Of a stretch of DNA of 64,000 nt, positions 1-7,018 are shown piece after piece. Made by a program: the position numbers and the translations under genes. The stretch lies in assembly GCF_039822285.1 (NCBI RefSeq), contig NZ_JBAJEY010000002.1:186001-250000 (forward strand), given 5' to 3'. Source of the stretch: Thiofaba sp039822285 (GTDB lineage Bacteria > Pseudomonadota > Gammaproteobacteria > Halothiobacillales > Halothiobacillaceae). Numbering within the stretch: position 1 is the stretch's first letter; each line of letters opens with the position of its first letter. The notes under the pieces are model-generated. The model worked only from the letters and a program-made list of their open reading frames with translations, did no database searches and was not told the origin of the DNA.

Positions 1-1392
1 CCGAACGTCGGCAAGTCCACCCTCTTCAACCAGCTGACCCGCTCGCGCGACGCCCTCGTCGCCGACCTGCCGGGCCTCACCCGCGACCGCAAGTATGGCA
101 GCGCGCGCCTTGCTGAGCGCGAGGTCATCGTCATCGACACCGGCGGCCTGTCCGGCGAGGAGGCCGTGCTCGATGCGCGCATGGCCGAGCAGACCTGGCG
201 TGCGGTGGACGAGGCCGATGTGGTGCTGTTCCTGGTCGACGCGCGCGCGGGGCTCACCGCCGCTGACGAGCAGGTGGCGGAGCAGCTTAGGCGCAAGAAC
301 AAGCCCATCCTGCTGGTCACCAACAAGATGGACGGCGCCAACGAGGCGACGGTGCTCGGCGAGTTCAGCCAGCTTGGCCTGGGGGAGCCGGTCTACCTGG
401 TCGCTGCCCATGGCCGCGGCCTGCAGGGGTTGACCGAGCGCGTCCTGGCCCAGCTGCCCCCGGCCCCCGAGGCGCTGGACGACGACGCCATCGACGCCGC
501 CGGCATGAAGGTCGCCATCATCGGCCGCCCGAACGTGGGCAAGTCCACCCTGGTCAACCGCCTGCTCGGCGAGGAGCGCATGGTGACCATGGACATGCCG
601 GGCACCACGCGCGACTCGGTCTTCATCCCCTTCGAGCACCACGGCAAGCCGGTCACCCTGATCGACACCGCCGGCGTGCGCCGGCGCGGCCGGGTGAACG
701 ACATGATCGAGAAGTTCAGCGTGGTGAAGACCCTGCAGGCCATCGACGCCGCGCAGGTGGTGGTGCTGGTGCTGGACGCACGTGAGGGCATCGTCGACCA
801 GGACCTGCATCTGCTCGGCTTCGTCATCGAACGCGGCCGTGCCCTGATCGTCGCGGTCAACAAGTGGGATGGCCTCACCCCGGATCACCGCGAGCGGGTC
901 AAGGCCGAGCTCGACCGCCGCCTGGCCTTCGTCGACTACGCCGAGACCCTGTTCATCTCCGCCCTGCACGGCTCCAACGTCGGCCTGTTGATGGACAAGG
1001 TCGAAAAGGCGCACGCCTCGGCCGGCATCAAGCTCTCCACCCCCAGGCTCACCGAGGCGCTGGAGGTGGCGCAGTTCAAGCACCAACCGCCGCTGGTCAA
1101 CGGCCGCCGGATCAAGCTGCGCTATGCCCACCAGGGCGGCCGCTTCCCGCCCACCATCGTCATCCACGGCAAGCAGACCGACCGCCTGCCGGGGGCCTAC
1201 AAGCGCTATCTGGAAAAGTTCTTCCGCGACCAGTTCAAGCTGTACGCCACCCCGGTGCGGCTGGAGTTCAAGACGGACGAGAACCCCTACCAGCCTGAGC
1301 AGCGGCGCAACACCAAGTCGCTGATGGAGCACCTGAAGGAGAAGCGGGAGCGCCGGCTGGCGAAGAACAAGGGGCGGCGCGAGGGGAAATAG
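1..1392 (+). CDS. der: Ribosome-assembly GTPase Der (EngA), 5' end missing
   Basis: Der is a double-domain GTPase that acts in 50S ribosomal subunit maturation in the cytoplasm. The reading frame is open from base 1 and begins inside the first P-loop (PNVGKST), so only the first few residues lie outside the window. The first G domain follows, with NKMD near base 325. A second complete G domain has GRPNVGKST near base 525, DTAGV near 664 and NKWD near 862. The C-terminal KH-like domain and a basic Lys/Arg tail end at 1392. Two tandem G domains plus a KH-like tail are diagnostic of Der. The gene is followed by REP-like repeats, not by another gene on this strand. Confidence 0.97.
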   Translation, partial: PNVGKSTLFNQLTRSRDALVADLPGLTRDRKYGSARLAEREVIVIDTGGLSGEEAVLDARMAEQTWRAVDEADVVLFLVDARAGLTAADEQVAEQLRRKNKPILLVTNKMDGANEATVLGEFSQLGLGEPVYLVAAHGRGLQGLTERVLAQLPPAPEALDDDAIDAAGMKVAIIGRPNVGKSTLVNRLLGEERMVTMDMPGTTRDSVFIPFEHHGKPVTLIDTAGVRRRGRVNDMIEKFSVVKTLQAIDAAQVVVLVLDAREGIVDQDLHLLGFVIERGRALIVAVNKWDGLTPDHRERVKAELDRRLAFVDYAETLFISALHGSNVGLLMDKVEKAHASAGIKLSTPRLTEALEVAQFKHQPPLVNGRRIKLRYAHQGGRFPPTIVIHGKQTDRLPGAYKRYLEKFFRDQFKLYATPVRLEFKTDENPYQPEQRRNTKSLMEHLKEKRERRLAKNKGRREGK

Positions 1393-1500
1393 GAGCGGGC
1401 TTCTCGTGGCCCTCTGAGGGAGCCATGATCGGCCCGGGGCGGGCCTCCTACACCGCCGAGCTGTAGGAGCGGCGCCCCGCCGCGATGAGTGCGTGGAGGG
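1393..1500. repeat. REP-like palindromic repeat cluster downstream of der
   Basis: The gap between der and the convergent gene holds repeat units built on a TAGGAG core. One unit at 1461-1485 runs from CTGTAGGAGCGGCG to GCCGCGAT. An inverted unit at 1436-1452 ends in CCTCCTACA, and a degenerate unit starts at 1391. Close relatives of the same units occur at 16861-16925 and 17050-17075. Such elements are usually extragenic and may form hairpins that protect or end the convergent transcripts. Confidence 0.6.
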
Positions 1501-1517
1501 TTCGCCGCCCTTGAGGG

Positions 1518-2273
1518 TTATTCGGCCTTGAGGGTATCCATCAGGTCGATCATGAACTCCGTCTCCTCATGGTCGACCGCCTCCCAGCCCTGGAAGCCGA
1601 GGGCCTCGAGCACACCGGAGCCTTTCTCGAGCCCGCCCATGCGCACGAGCAGGTCCTGGATCTCCTCCGCGCTGTCCATCAAACGCGGGCCGACCAGGAA
1701 GGCATGCTGGATGTCGGAGATCTGGCTGACCACCAGCGGGCGCAGCTGCTTGCGCACCACCTTGGAGAGGCCATCCCAGGCGTCCTTGAGGAAGAAGCCC
1801 ACATCCGCCTCACCCTTGAGCAGGGCCTTGGCCACCAGCACGTAACCATCGGCGGTCACCGCCTGGACATTGGTCTTGTTGAGGTCGGCCGGCTCCAGCA
1901 TGATCATGCCGACCAGGTGGATGTCCGGGTCGTCGGTGCTCACCACCCGCACCCCGGGCGTAAGGTCCTCGACGTGCTGTACCGGGCTGTCGGCCGGCAC
2001 CGCGATCACGCATTCGTCGGCGATGCCGAGCGGGCGGGCCACGGCGCGGAACCCCTTCTCGCGCACCAGCATGGAGGCATCGAAGGGGTTGGCGTAGATC
2101 AGGTCCACCCGGTCCGCACGGATGGCCGCACGCTGGGCCTCGAAGCTGTCGTACATCTCCAGGTGGATGTGCAGACCGAGGTTGCGCTGCAGCCAGGTGT
2201 TGAAGATGTACCAGCCGGAGATGTGGTCCGGGGTGAAATCGGGGCTGACGGTCAGTTGGTAGACGGTATCCAT
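1518..2273 (-). CDS. Cytoplasmic PhnD-like (periplasmic-binding-protein fold) protein B
   Basis: This 251-residue protein resembles the substrate-binding proteins of phosphate/phosphonate ABC transporters (PhnD family). Typical features are the segment DLIYANPFDA near residue 57 and the segment KGEADVGFFLKDAWDGLSK in the second lobe. It has no signal peptide or lipobox, and no ABC permease or ATPase gene is nearby, so transport is unlikely. A ligand-sensing role in the cytoplasm is my inference. It is a paralogue of the protein at 3839-4558 (shared KGEA, KD and LSRKQ/VVRKQ patterns). The start is ATG at 2273, one base after the stop codon of the PAS gene. It is the last gene of the cluster. 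The natural ligand is unknown. Confidence 0.75.
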   Translation of the reverse strand: MDTVYQLTVSPDFTPDHISGWYIFNTWLQRNLGLHIHLEMYDSFEAQRAAIRADRVDLIYANPFDASMLVREKGFRAVARPLGIADECVIAVPADSPVQHVEDLTPGVRVVSTDDPDIHLVGMIMLEPADLNKTNVQAVTADGYVLVAKALLKGEADVGFFLKDAWDGLSKVVRKQLRPLVVSQISDIQHAFLVGPRLMDSAEEIQDLLVRMGGLEKGSGVLEALGFQGWEAVDHEETEFMIDLMDTLKAE

Positions 2274-2274
2274 A

Positions 2275-2811
2275 TCACTCCTCCGGGCCTTCCCAGCGGC
2301 TGCCTTCCGCAAGCTTGAGCTGCTTGTAGAGCTCGATCGAGGCCTTGATCTTGCTGCGCGAGGGCTTGCGGCGCACCGAGGTGTAGCCCACCACCTTGCC
2401 CTCCCGCACGTTGGGGATGACGGTGGCATAGACCCAGTAGAACTTGCCGTCCTTGCGCAGGTTCTTCACGTAGCCGTGCCAGATCTTGCCGGCCTCGACG
2501 TCGTCCCACAGCCCCTTGAAGGCCACGGCGGGCATGTCCGGATGGCGGAGGATGCTGTGTTCAGCCCCCAGCAATTCCTCACGGGTGTAACCTGACATAT
2601 CGACGAAGGACTGGTTACAGTGGGTGATGATGCCTCGCGTGTCGGTGCGGGAGACGATCAGCTTGCCGTCCGGATAGGGCACCTCCTCGTCGGTGACCAG
2701 CAGCTTGCGCGGCCCAACGCCGTAGAGGTTCAGGGTGTACTCGCGATACGGGCCGGCGACAAACGCCGGCTGCATGTCCTTGAGCATCTTACGGATCCTC
2801 GGGAAAGGCAT
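2275..2811 (-). CDS. Stand-alone Aer-type PAS domain protein
   Basis: The 178-residue product contains one PAS domain (about residues 45-150) with the signature of the Aer aerotaxis receptor: SGYTREELLG, then RHPDMP, then GYVKNLRKDGKFYWV and GKVVGYTSVR. Aer PAS domains bind FAD and report redox state, so this is a candidate redox or energy sensor. Unlike Aer it has no HAMP, membrane or methyl-accepting region, so the output must go through a partner protein. An alternative ATG at 2787 has a better ribosome-binding site (GAGG nine bases upstream) and would remove eight residues. It lies between a Roadblock gene and a PhnD-like gene on the same strand and is nearly fused to the latter. Confidence 0.85.
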   Translation of the reverse strand: MPFPRIRKMLKDMQPAFVAGPYREYTLNLYGVGPRKLLVTDEEVPYPDGKLIVSRTDTRGIITHCNQSFVDMSGYTREELLGAEHSILRHPDMPAVAFKGLWDDVEAGKIWHGYVKNLRKDGKFYWVYATVIPNVREGKVVGYTSVRRKPSRSKIKASIELYKQLKLAEGSRWEGPEE

Positions 2812-2884
2812 GCCCGCAGCATGCCCGGAGAAAAGCAGGAATCAATCCCGCCCCGGTACAGGACGGGAAGGCTCGACCGGTCGT

Positions 2885-3247
2885 TTAGATGACCTTGGTG
2901 ACCGCCTCGGCGGCCCGCTTCACGTCGAGGAAGATCAGGCCAAGCTTGGCCTGCGGCTTGGCCAGCACGGTCAGCACCGCATCCTCCCCGGCGTGGGTCA
3001 TCAGGATGTAGCCCTTATCCCCCTTGATCAGCACCTGCTCCAGACCGCCGCGGGCCAGCTCCTTCGCCGTGCGGTCCCCCAGGGAGAGAAGCGCCGCGCT
3101 CATCGCGCCCACCCGGTCCTCGTCCATACCCGCGGGCAGCAGGGCGGCCATCATCAGGCCGTCGGTGGAGACAATGGCTGAGGCCTCGATGTCGGCCGAG
3201 GAGCCATTCAGCTCGGAGAGAATGGAGGTCAGCATGTCAGCGCGCAT
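2885..3247 (-). CDS. Roadblock/LC7 domain protein (MglB-like)
   Basis: This 120-residue protein is a single Roadblock/LC7 domain. It has the typical pattern of a helix, then ASAIVSTDGLMMAALLP, a GAMSAALLSLG helix, the strand LEQVLIKGDKGYILM and a final hydrophobic helix. Small proteins of this fold, such as MglB, bind Ras/Arf-like GTPases and act as activating proteins or scaffolds. A candidate GTPase is encoded at 5219-5761. The start ATG at 3247 follows a good ribosome-binding site (AAAGGA). It lies between the cysteine-containing small protein and the PAS protein, probably on one transcript. Confidence 0.88.
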   Translation of the reverse strand: MRADMLTSILSELNGSSADIEASAIVSTDGLMMAALLPAGMDEDRVGAMSAALLSLGDRTAKELARGGLEQVLIKGDKGYILMTHAGEDAVLTVLAKPQAKLGLIFLDVKRAAEAVTKVI

Positions 3248-3285
3248 GGGTTTCGTCCTTTGCGTTAAGGCCCATTGGGGCGAAA

Positions 3286-3726
3286 TTACCAGGTTTCCTT
3301 GCAGGTGATGCCTTCGGCGTGATATTCCGAGCCCACATGCAGGGTAATGATCTTCTTGCCGGTCACGGCCTCGACCGCGCCATCAATCAGACCAAAGCCA
3401 AAATTGCAGAGCGCGTGCTTTCCGGCCTGGATGCCGCGCTCGTTCAGTACCAATCCGATCTTGCAGCCGGACAGCGTGGCGGCATGCCCGTCCAGGGTGA
3501 TCGCCTCCATGAACTCCTTGTCATGGAAGAACTTGGCGATCAGGGCGCGGGCGTCGTCTTCTGTACCCACATGCCCTTCGCCAAGACGCTTGCCCAGCTG
3601 CTTGCCTGCGTATCGGAACACGCTGACGGCGCCCTTCTCGCCGATCAGCGACTCCACCTGCCCGGCGATGTCGGCCAGCAGGTTGACGATCTCGCGCGTA
3701 TCCATCGCGCACTGTTTGCTGCTCAT
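3286..3726 (-). CDS. Small protein of unknown function, possible V4R-like ligand-binding fold
   Basis: I do not recognise this 146-residue protein with certainty. It has an amphipathic N-terminal half (a helix around residues 11-50) and a C-terminal half with Cys88, Cys107 and Cys142 and the segments GFGLIDGAVEAVTGKK and LHVGSEYHAEGITC. The layout of late glycines, a strand and terminal cysteines recalls V4R (4-vinyl reductase/hydrocarbon-binding) domains, but this is a weak resemblance. The start is ATG at 3726, with AGGTGG six bases upstream. An in-frame GTG at 3735 lies inside the ribosome-binding site and is rejected. It begins the second half of the signalling cluster, after a 112-base AT-rich gap with a promoter-like site. 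Confidence 0.7.
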   Translation of the reverse strand: MSSKQCAMDTREIVNLLADIAGQVESLIGEKGAVSVFRYAGKQLGKRLGEGHVGTEDDARALIAKFFHDKEFMEAITLDGHAATLSGCKIGLVLNERGIQAGKHALCNFGFGLIDGAVEAVTGKKIITLHVGSEYHAEGITCKETW

Positions 3727-3794
3727 GATATCCACCTTTCTTTATAAGGACATAGAAAGGCAAGGATAAAGCATGTCCATATGAATTTTTTATG

Positions 3795-3800
3795 ATTATA
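3795..3800 (-). promoter_or_regulatory. Possible internal promoter (-10 TATAAT) of the signalling cluster
   Basis: On the minus strand a perfect TATAAT lies in an AT-rich island (about 3730-3800) that stands out in this GC-rich sequence. No good -35 hexamer is seen at 16-18 bases. It would give a leader of about 60 bases before the start at 3726. A small hairpin (GAAGAC, six-base loop, GTCTTC; 3816-3833) lies just after the stop of the preceding gene. Together these suggest that 3726-1518 may be transcribed separately. Confidence 0.4.
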
Positions 3801-3838
3801 CATGGGACTTTCACTGAAGACGCGGCGGTCTTCGGTCA

Positions 3839-4558
3839 TCACCCACGCAGGTCGCGGATGGCCCCAAGGTCATCCTGCTGCACCCGGACCAGACGGTCCA
3901 TGTGCAAATCCCGGAGGATCGACGCCCCCCGTTCGTCGTCGGCCATGTCCAGCAGGATCGCTCGCAGCGCATCGACCTGGTCGGCATGCCGCGGCGCAAG
4001 CATGAAGCAGTGGTAGACGCTGCGCTCGGCAGTCTCGCTCACCACTCGCACCTGCTTGCGGGAGAGCTTGCTCATCCCCTCGTAGAAATCCTTGTAGAGG
4101 ATACCGAAGCGCGCCTCGCCCTTGTACAGGGCCTGCACCACGCCCATCCAGTTGGCCGCCGGCTGCAGCGTCTGGGGGGCGATGCCCGCGCGGGCGAGCG
4201 ATTTGAGCGCCACCTGGGTGACCAGCATGCTCGGCACGGTGGCGACGCTCGCCTGGTGGAAGTCCGCGGCCGCGGCCTCGCACTCGGCGCAGGTCACCAG
4301 CACGGCCTCGTCAAACAGGTTGCCGGCGCGCGCCAGCGGCAGGTAGCCATGCCCATCAAGGAGCTTCAGCGCATGCTGTGGATTGGCATAGACGAGGTCC
4401 GCCTCCGCCATCTTCGCCTGAAACTCGGCGAAATCCAGGCTCTGCTCGAAGTGCACTGAGCGGCCCGCCCGCTGACTGAGGTACTGGGCGAACAGGAACC
4501 AGCGCTCCGGGTTTCTGGCGGTGTCGTGCGGACAGACCATCATCTCGAGTCGCTGCAT
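3839..4558 (-). CDS. Cytoplasmic PhnD-like protein A
   Basis: This 239-residue protein has the PhnD-like binding-protein fold. It shows DLVYANPQHALKLL near residue 54 and KGEARFGILYKDFYEGMSK in the second lobe. These match the paralogue at 1518-2273 position by position. There is no signal peptide (it begins MQRLEMMVCPHD) and no transporter gene nearby, so I infer a cytoplasmic sensor or regulator instead of a transport component. It starts 32 bases after the stop of the Roadblock gene at 4591. The ligand is unknown. Four cysteines (9, 91, 94 and one near 184) are an unusual feature for this family. Confidence 0.75.
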   Translation of the reverse strand: MQRLEMMVCPHDTARNPERWFLFAQYLSQRAGRSVHFEQSLDFAEFQAKMAEADLVYANPQHALKLLDGHGYLPLARAGNLFDEAVLVTCAECEAAAADFHQASVATVPSMLVTQVALKSLARAGIAPQTLQPAANWMGVVQALYKGEARFGILYKDFYEGMSKLSRKQVRVVSETAERSVYHCFMLAPRHADQVDALRAILLDMADDERGASILRDLHMDRLVRVQQDDLGAIRDLRG

Positions 4559-4590
4559 GTCGGGCCTCCTCGGCTGCTTACTCGGCGGGC

Positions 4591-5226
4591 TCAGCCACCG
4601 TAACGACGGAACAGCATCCAGATCAGGTCCAGGGTGGCGGCCTGATGGAGGTTCGGCGTGCCGCTGATGATCAGCACGAACCGGTAACGGCCGACAAACA
4701 GGGGCCAGAAACCGATCTCGCTCACCCCGCCGGCATTGATCAGGGCCCAGGCGCTGGTGCGCAGACCGAGGTTGCCCTCCAGCAGGCCGACATGGCGGGT
4801 GTGGAGGGAGCCGAGGTCGGCAGACAGGCCGGCCAGTTCCTCGGCCGTCTCGTGGTGGAAGCCGTGGGTGGCAAGGTAGAAGCCCTGCTCGTCGGCCAGG
4901 AGCGCCTTGCCGCGACCGGCCAGCTCGGCCAGGATGCCAGGCAGGGCGGTTTCCAGGCTGCCCTGCGGGCTGTGGCGCGGTTCGCGCAGGCCCTGTACCA
5001 GGCCAAGGTCCTGCAGGCGGTAGATGTGCTCGAGCGCGGCCTGCTCATCGTTAAGGCCGGTAAGCTCGCGCAGTACGTCCACGTTGAACGGGGGGCTCTC
5101 GATATGGCCGAGCAGACGAATGAGGGTGGCGCGCGCGGGATCATCCAGCGGACTTGAGGCCGCGTAATAGGCGCCTGCTGGCGAGGGGGCGATATGCAGT
5201 CCGGAAAGCAGTTCGTACTCAGCCAT
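4591..5226 (-). CDS. Protein with N-terminal winged-helix-like and C-terminal Roadblock-like region
   Basis: The product has 211 residues. Residues about 30-80 look like a winged-helix module (LIRLLGHIESPPFNVDVLRELTG, then a second helix and DLGLVQGL). Residues about 88-205 have the strand/helix pattern of a Roadblock/LC7 domain (GKALLADEQGFYLATHGF, then INAGGVSEIGFWPLF and RYRFVLIISG). The GTPase gene overlaps it by eight bases at its start, so the two proteins are probably made together and may bind each other. I chose ATG at 5226; a GTG at 5232 is in frame. The domain assignment rests on pattern only and needs a structure prediction. Confidence 0.7.
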   Translation of the reverse strand: MAEYELLSGLHIAPSPAGAYYAASSPLDDPARATLIRLLGHIESPPFNVDVLRELTGLNDEQAALEHIYRLQDLGLVQGLREPRHSPQGSLETALPGILAELAGRGKALLADEQGFYLATHGFHHETAEELAGLSADLGSLHTRHVGLLEGNLGLRTSAWALINAGGVSEIGFWPLFVGRYRFVLIISGTPNLHQAATLDLIWMLFRRYGG

Positions 5227-5761
5227 CGTCACGGATCCCTGGATCGATCGAATAAAGGAGGGCCTGAACCAAGAGGGCCATGTCGCGCTTCTCGCGCGCG
5301 TCCACCTCGAAAATGGGGGCCTTGTAGCCGAGGCTGGCGAGGTGGGCGTTGTAGCGGGACAGGTCCGGCTCGGGGCGTTCGTCCATGCGCGTCACGCCGA
5401 TCACCAGCTGGGTCTGGTCGATGAACTCACGGAACGCATTGACGTAGAAGCTCATGTCCTGGAACGGGTTGATGCGCGTGTTGTCGAGCATCAGCACCAG
5501 GCCGAGTCCGCCCTCGGTCAGGATGTCCCACATGAAGTCGAAGCGTTCCTGGCCCGGGGTGCCATACAGGTGCACGCGCTCGTTGCCATCGAGCTTCATC
5601 AGGCCGTAGTCCATGGCCACCGTAGTCTGCGGCTTGCGGTTGGCGGTCATGTCACTGGCATCCTCGTCGGTGCTGACGATGGGGATGTCGCTGAGCGAGC
5701 GGATGGCGGTGGTCTTTCCCGCCCCCACCGGGCCGGCAAAGATGATCTTGTGTTGCGCCAT
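5219..5761 (-). CDS. Arf/MglA-like small GTPase
   Basis: This 180-residue protein is a small GTPase of the prokaryotic type often annotated as ATP/GTP-binding protein. The P-loop GPVGAGKT is at residues 10-17, a switch I threonine pair at 46-47 and GTPGQERF at 67-74 (the DTAGQ position, with Gly in place of Asp). TRMD at 124-127 stands for the usual N/TKxD. It is probably a molecular switch controlled by the two Roadblock proteins, as in MglA/MglB. The start is ATG at 5761, with AAGGA upstream; an upstream GTG at 5779 is not preferred. It overlaps the following Roadblock gene by eight bases. Confidence 0.88.
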   Translation of the reverse strand: MAQHKIIFAGPVGAGKTTAIRSLSDIPIVSTDEDASDMTANRKPQTTVAMDYGLMKLDGNERVHLYGTPGQERFDFMWDILTEGGLGLVLMLDNTRINPFQDMSFYVNAFREFIDQTQLVIGVTRMDERPEPDLSRYNAHLASLGYKAPIFEVDAREKRDMALLVQALLYSIDPGIRDDG

Positions 5762-5782
5762 GGAGGAAATCCTTACCAAAAC

Positions 5783-7006
5783 TTAGCCAAGGCCGAGCTT
5801 GTTCAGCATACGCCGGAACAGGCCGCGCCGATCCTGGGGAGCTGCCTGCGCAGGTGATGGGGCCGCGCTCGCCGGGGCGCTCGCAGCCTGGTCGACCAGG
5901 TCAAGGGCCTGGCAGGCGGTGAAGAAGCTGAATACGTAGCGGTACGGCAACCCGAGGCGCTCGGCGGTCGCCATCAGCCCGGTCGGCTGCTTGATCCACA
6001 GCGCAGCGATCTGCATCGCGCCGGGGATGAGCTGGAGCCGGGTGAGGCCCGGCCAGGCGCGCAGGCTGACTGGCGCGTCGAGCGATGTGCCGCTGGGCAC
6101 CCGGCCACGCGCCGTCCACAGGGCGACGCTCCACAGGGTGGCATCGAGCCGCTGCAGGCGAGGGTCGGCCGAAGTCGTGATCGGGGTCTCCTCCAGCGGG
6201 ATGGCATGTACCCGCATCGGGGTCTGGTGGCGCGAGCGGGTGCACAACGGCCGCAGGTACTGCTCGCGCATCTCGCTGAACAGGCGCCGCTGGTCAGGGC
6301 AGAGGATGAGGGGGTGGCCCAGCCCCTCCACCACGGCCGGGGTGCCGGAGACCTCGGCCACGCGCATGCCCTCGCGCATGGCGCCGAACAGGGTGTCGTC
6401 CGGTTCGAAGAACAGCTCGGCACGCCGGCGGGGGTCGCGGTAGACCTCATCCGCGAGATCGCCACAGCATTCGTGCACGCGGCGCTCCTGCAGGGCCAGT
6501 TCGGCAGCGCGGGCCGCACCGCCGCCGGTCTCCTCAGCGGCACGCTGAACCGCCGGGGCCGCGGGAGGGGGCGGAACCTGCGCTCGCCCCACGGCCTCCA
6601 TCCTACGGGTGTCGCTTTGCGCCCCATCACGGCCTGCGGCGGCGAGGCTCTCGGCCAGCGCCTCCCCACGATGCAGGGCAGCCAGGGTATTGAGCTCGGT
6701 GCGCACGCGCTCCACCGCGCCGATCAGCTCGTCGGCCCGCATCGGCTTGGGCACCCAGATGCTGTGGCGCAGCTGCTTCTCGCGCACCGAGAGCACCAGC
6801 GCGGGACCGGAGAAGCGGCGGCGGACATCCAGCCACAGGCGCTCGGCCCCCATGCCGTCGAGGTCGACCACCACGGCCTCCTGCTGGCCCTCGGGCACGA
6901 CGACGCAGCATCCGCGGGCGGGGCCCGCGAGGAACATGGTGAACATCTGCGCGGCACGCTCATCCATGCCGTGCAGAGTCACCTTGAGGGGGGCGAAGGA
7001 CTTCAT
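5783..7006 (-). CDS. Receiver-like N-terminal domain fused to an unknown domain
   Basis: The product has 407 residues. Residues 1-105 look like a response-regulator receiver: VVVDLD carries candidate aspartates 48 and 50, Ser73 is at the Thr/Ser position, and Lys87-Pro88 is followed by a final helix. The N-terminal acidic pair typical of active receivers is not obvious, so it may be a degenerate receiver. A Pro/Ala-rich linker (about 110-175) is partly encoded by a dispersed repeat. A C-terminal region (about 180-380) I cannot assign follows, ending in a helix-turn-helix-like stretch (GLMATAERLGLPYRYVF). It lies 21 bases before the GTPase gene and is probably part of its regulatory circuit. 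Confidence 0.65.
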   Translation of the reverse strand: MKSFAPLKVTLHGMDERAAQMFTMFLAGPARGCCVVVPEGQQEAVVVDLDGMGAERLWLDVRRRFSGPALVLSVREKQLRHSIWVPKPMRADELIGAVERVRTELNTLAALHRGEALAESLAAAGRDGAQSDTRRMEAVGRAQVPPPPAAPAVQRAAEETGGGAARAAELALQERRVHECCGDLADEVYRDPRRRAELFFEPDDTLFGAMREGMRVAEVSGTPAVVEGLGHPLILCPDQRRLFSEMREQYLRPLCTRSRHQTPMRVHAIPLEETPITTSADPRLQRLDATLWSVALWTARGRVPSGTSLDAPVSLRAWPGLTRLQLIPGAMQIAALWIKQPTGLMATAERLGLPYRYVFSFFTACQALDLVDQAASAPASAAPSPAQAAPQDRRGLFRRMLNKLGLG

Positions 7007-7018
7007 GATGGGCCCGGA

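Noticed and set aside
1518..2429. Longer N terminus for PhnD-like protein B (start at 2429)
   Set aside because: The extra 52 residues are Ser/Arg-rich shadow of the PAS gene; ATG 2273 gives the natural domain start one base after the PAS stop codon.
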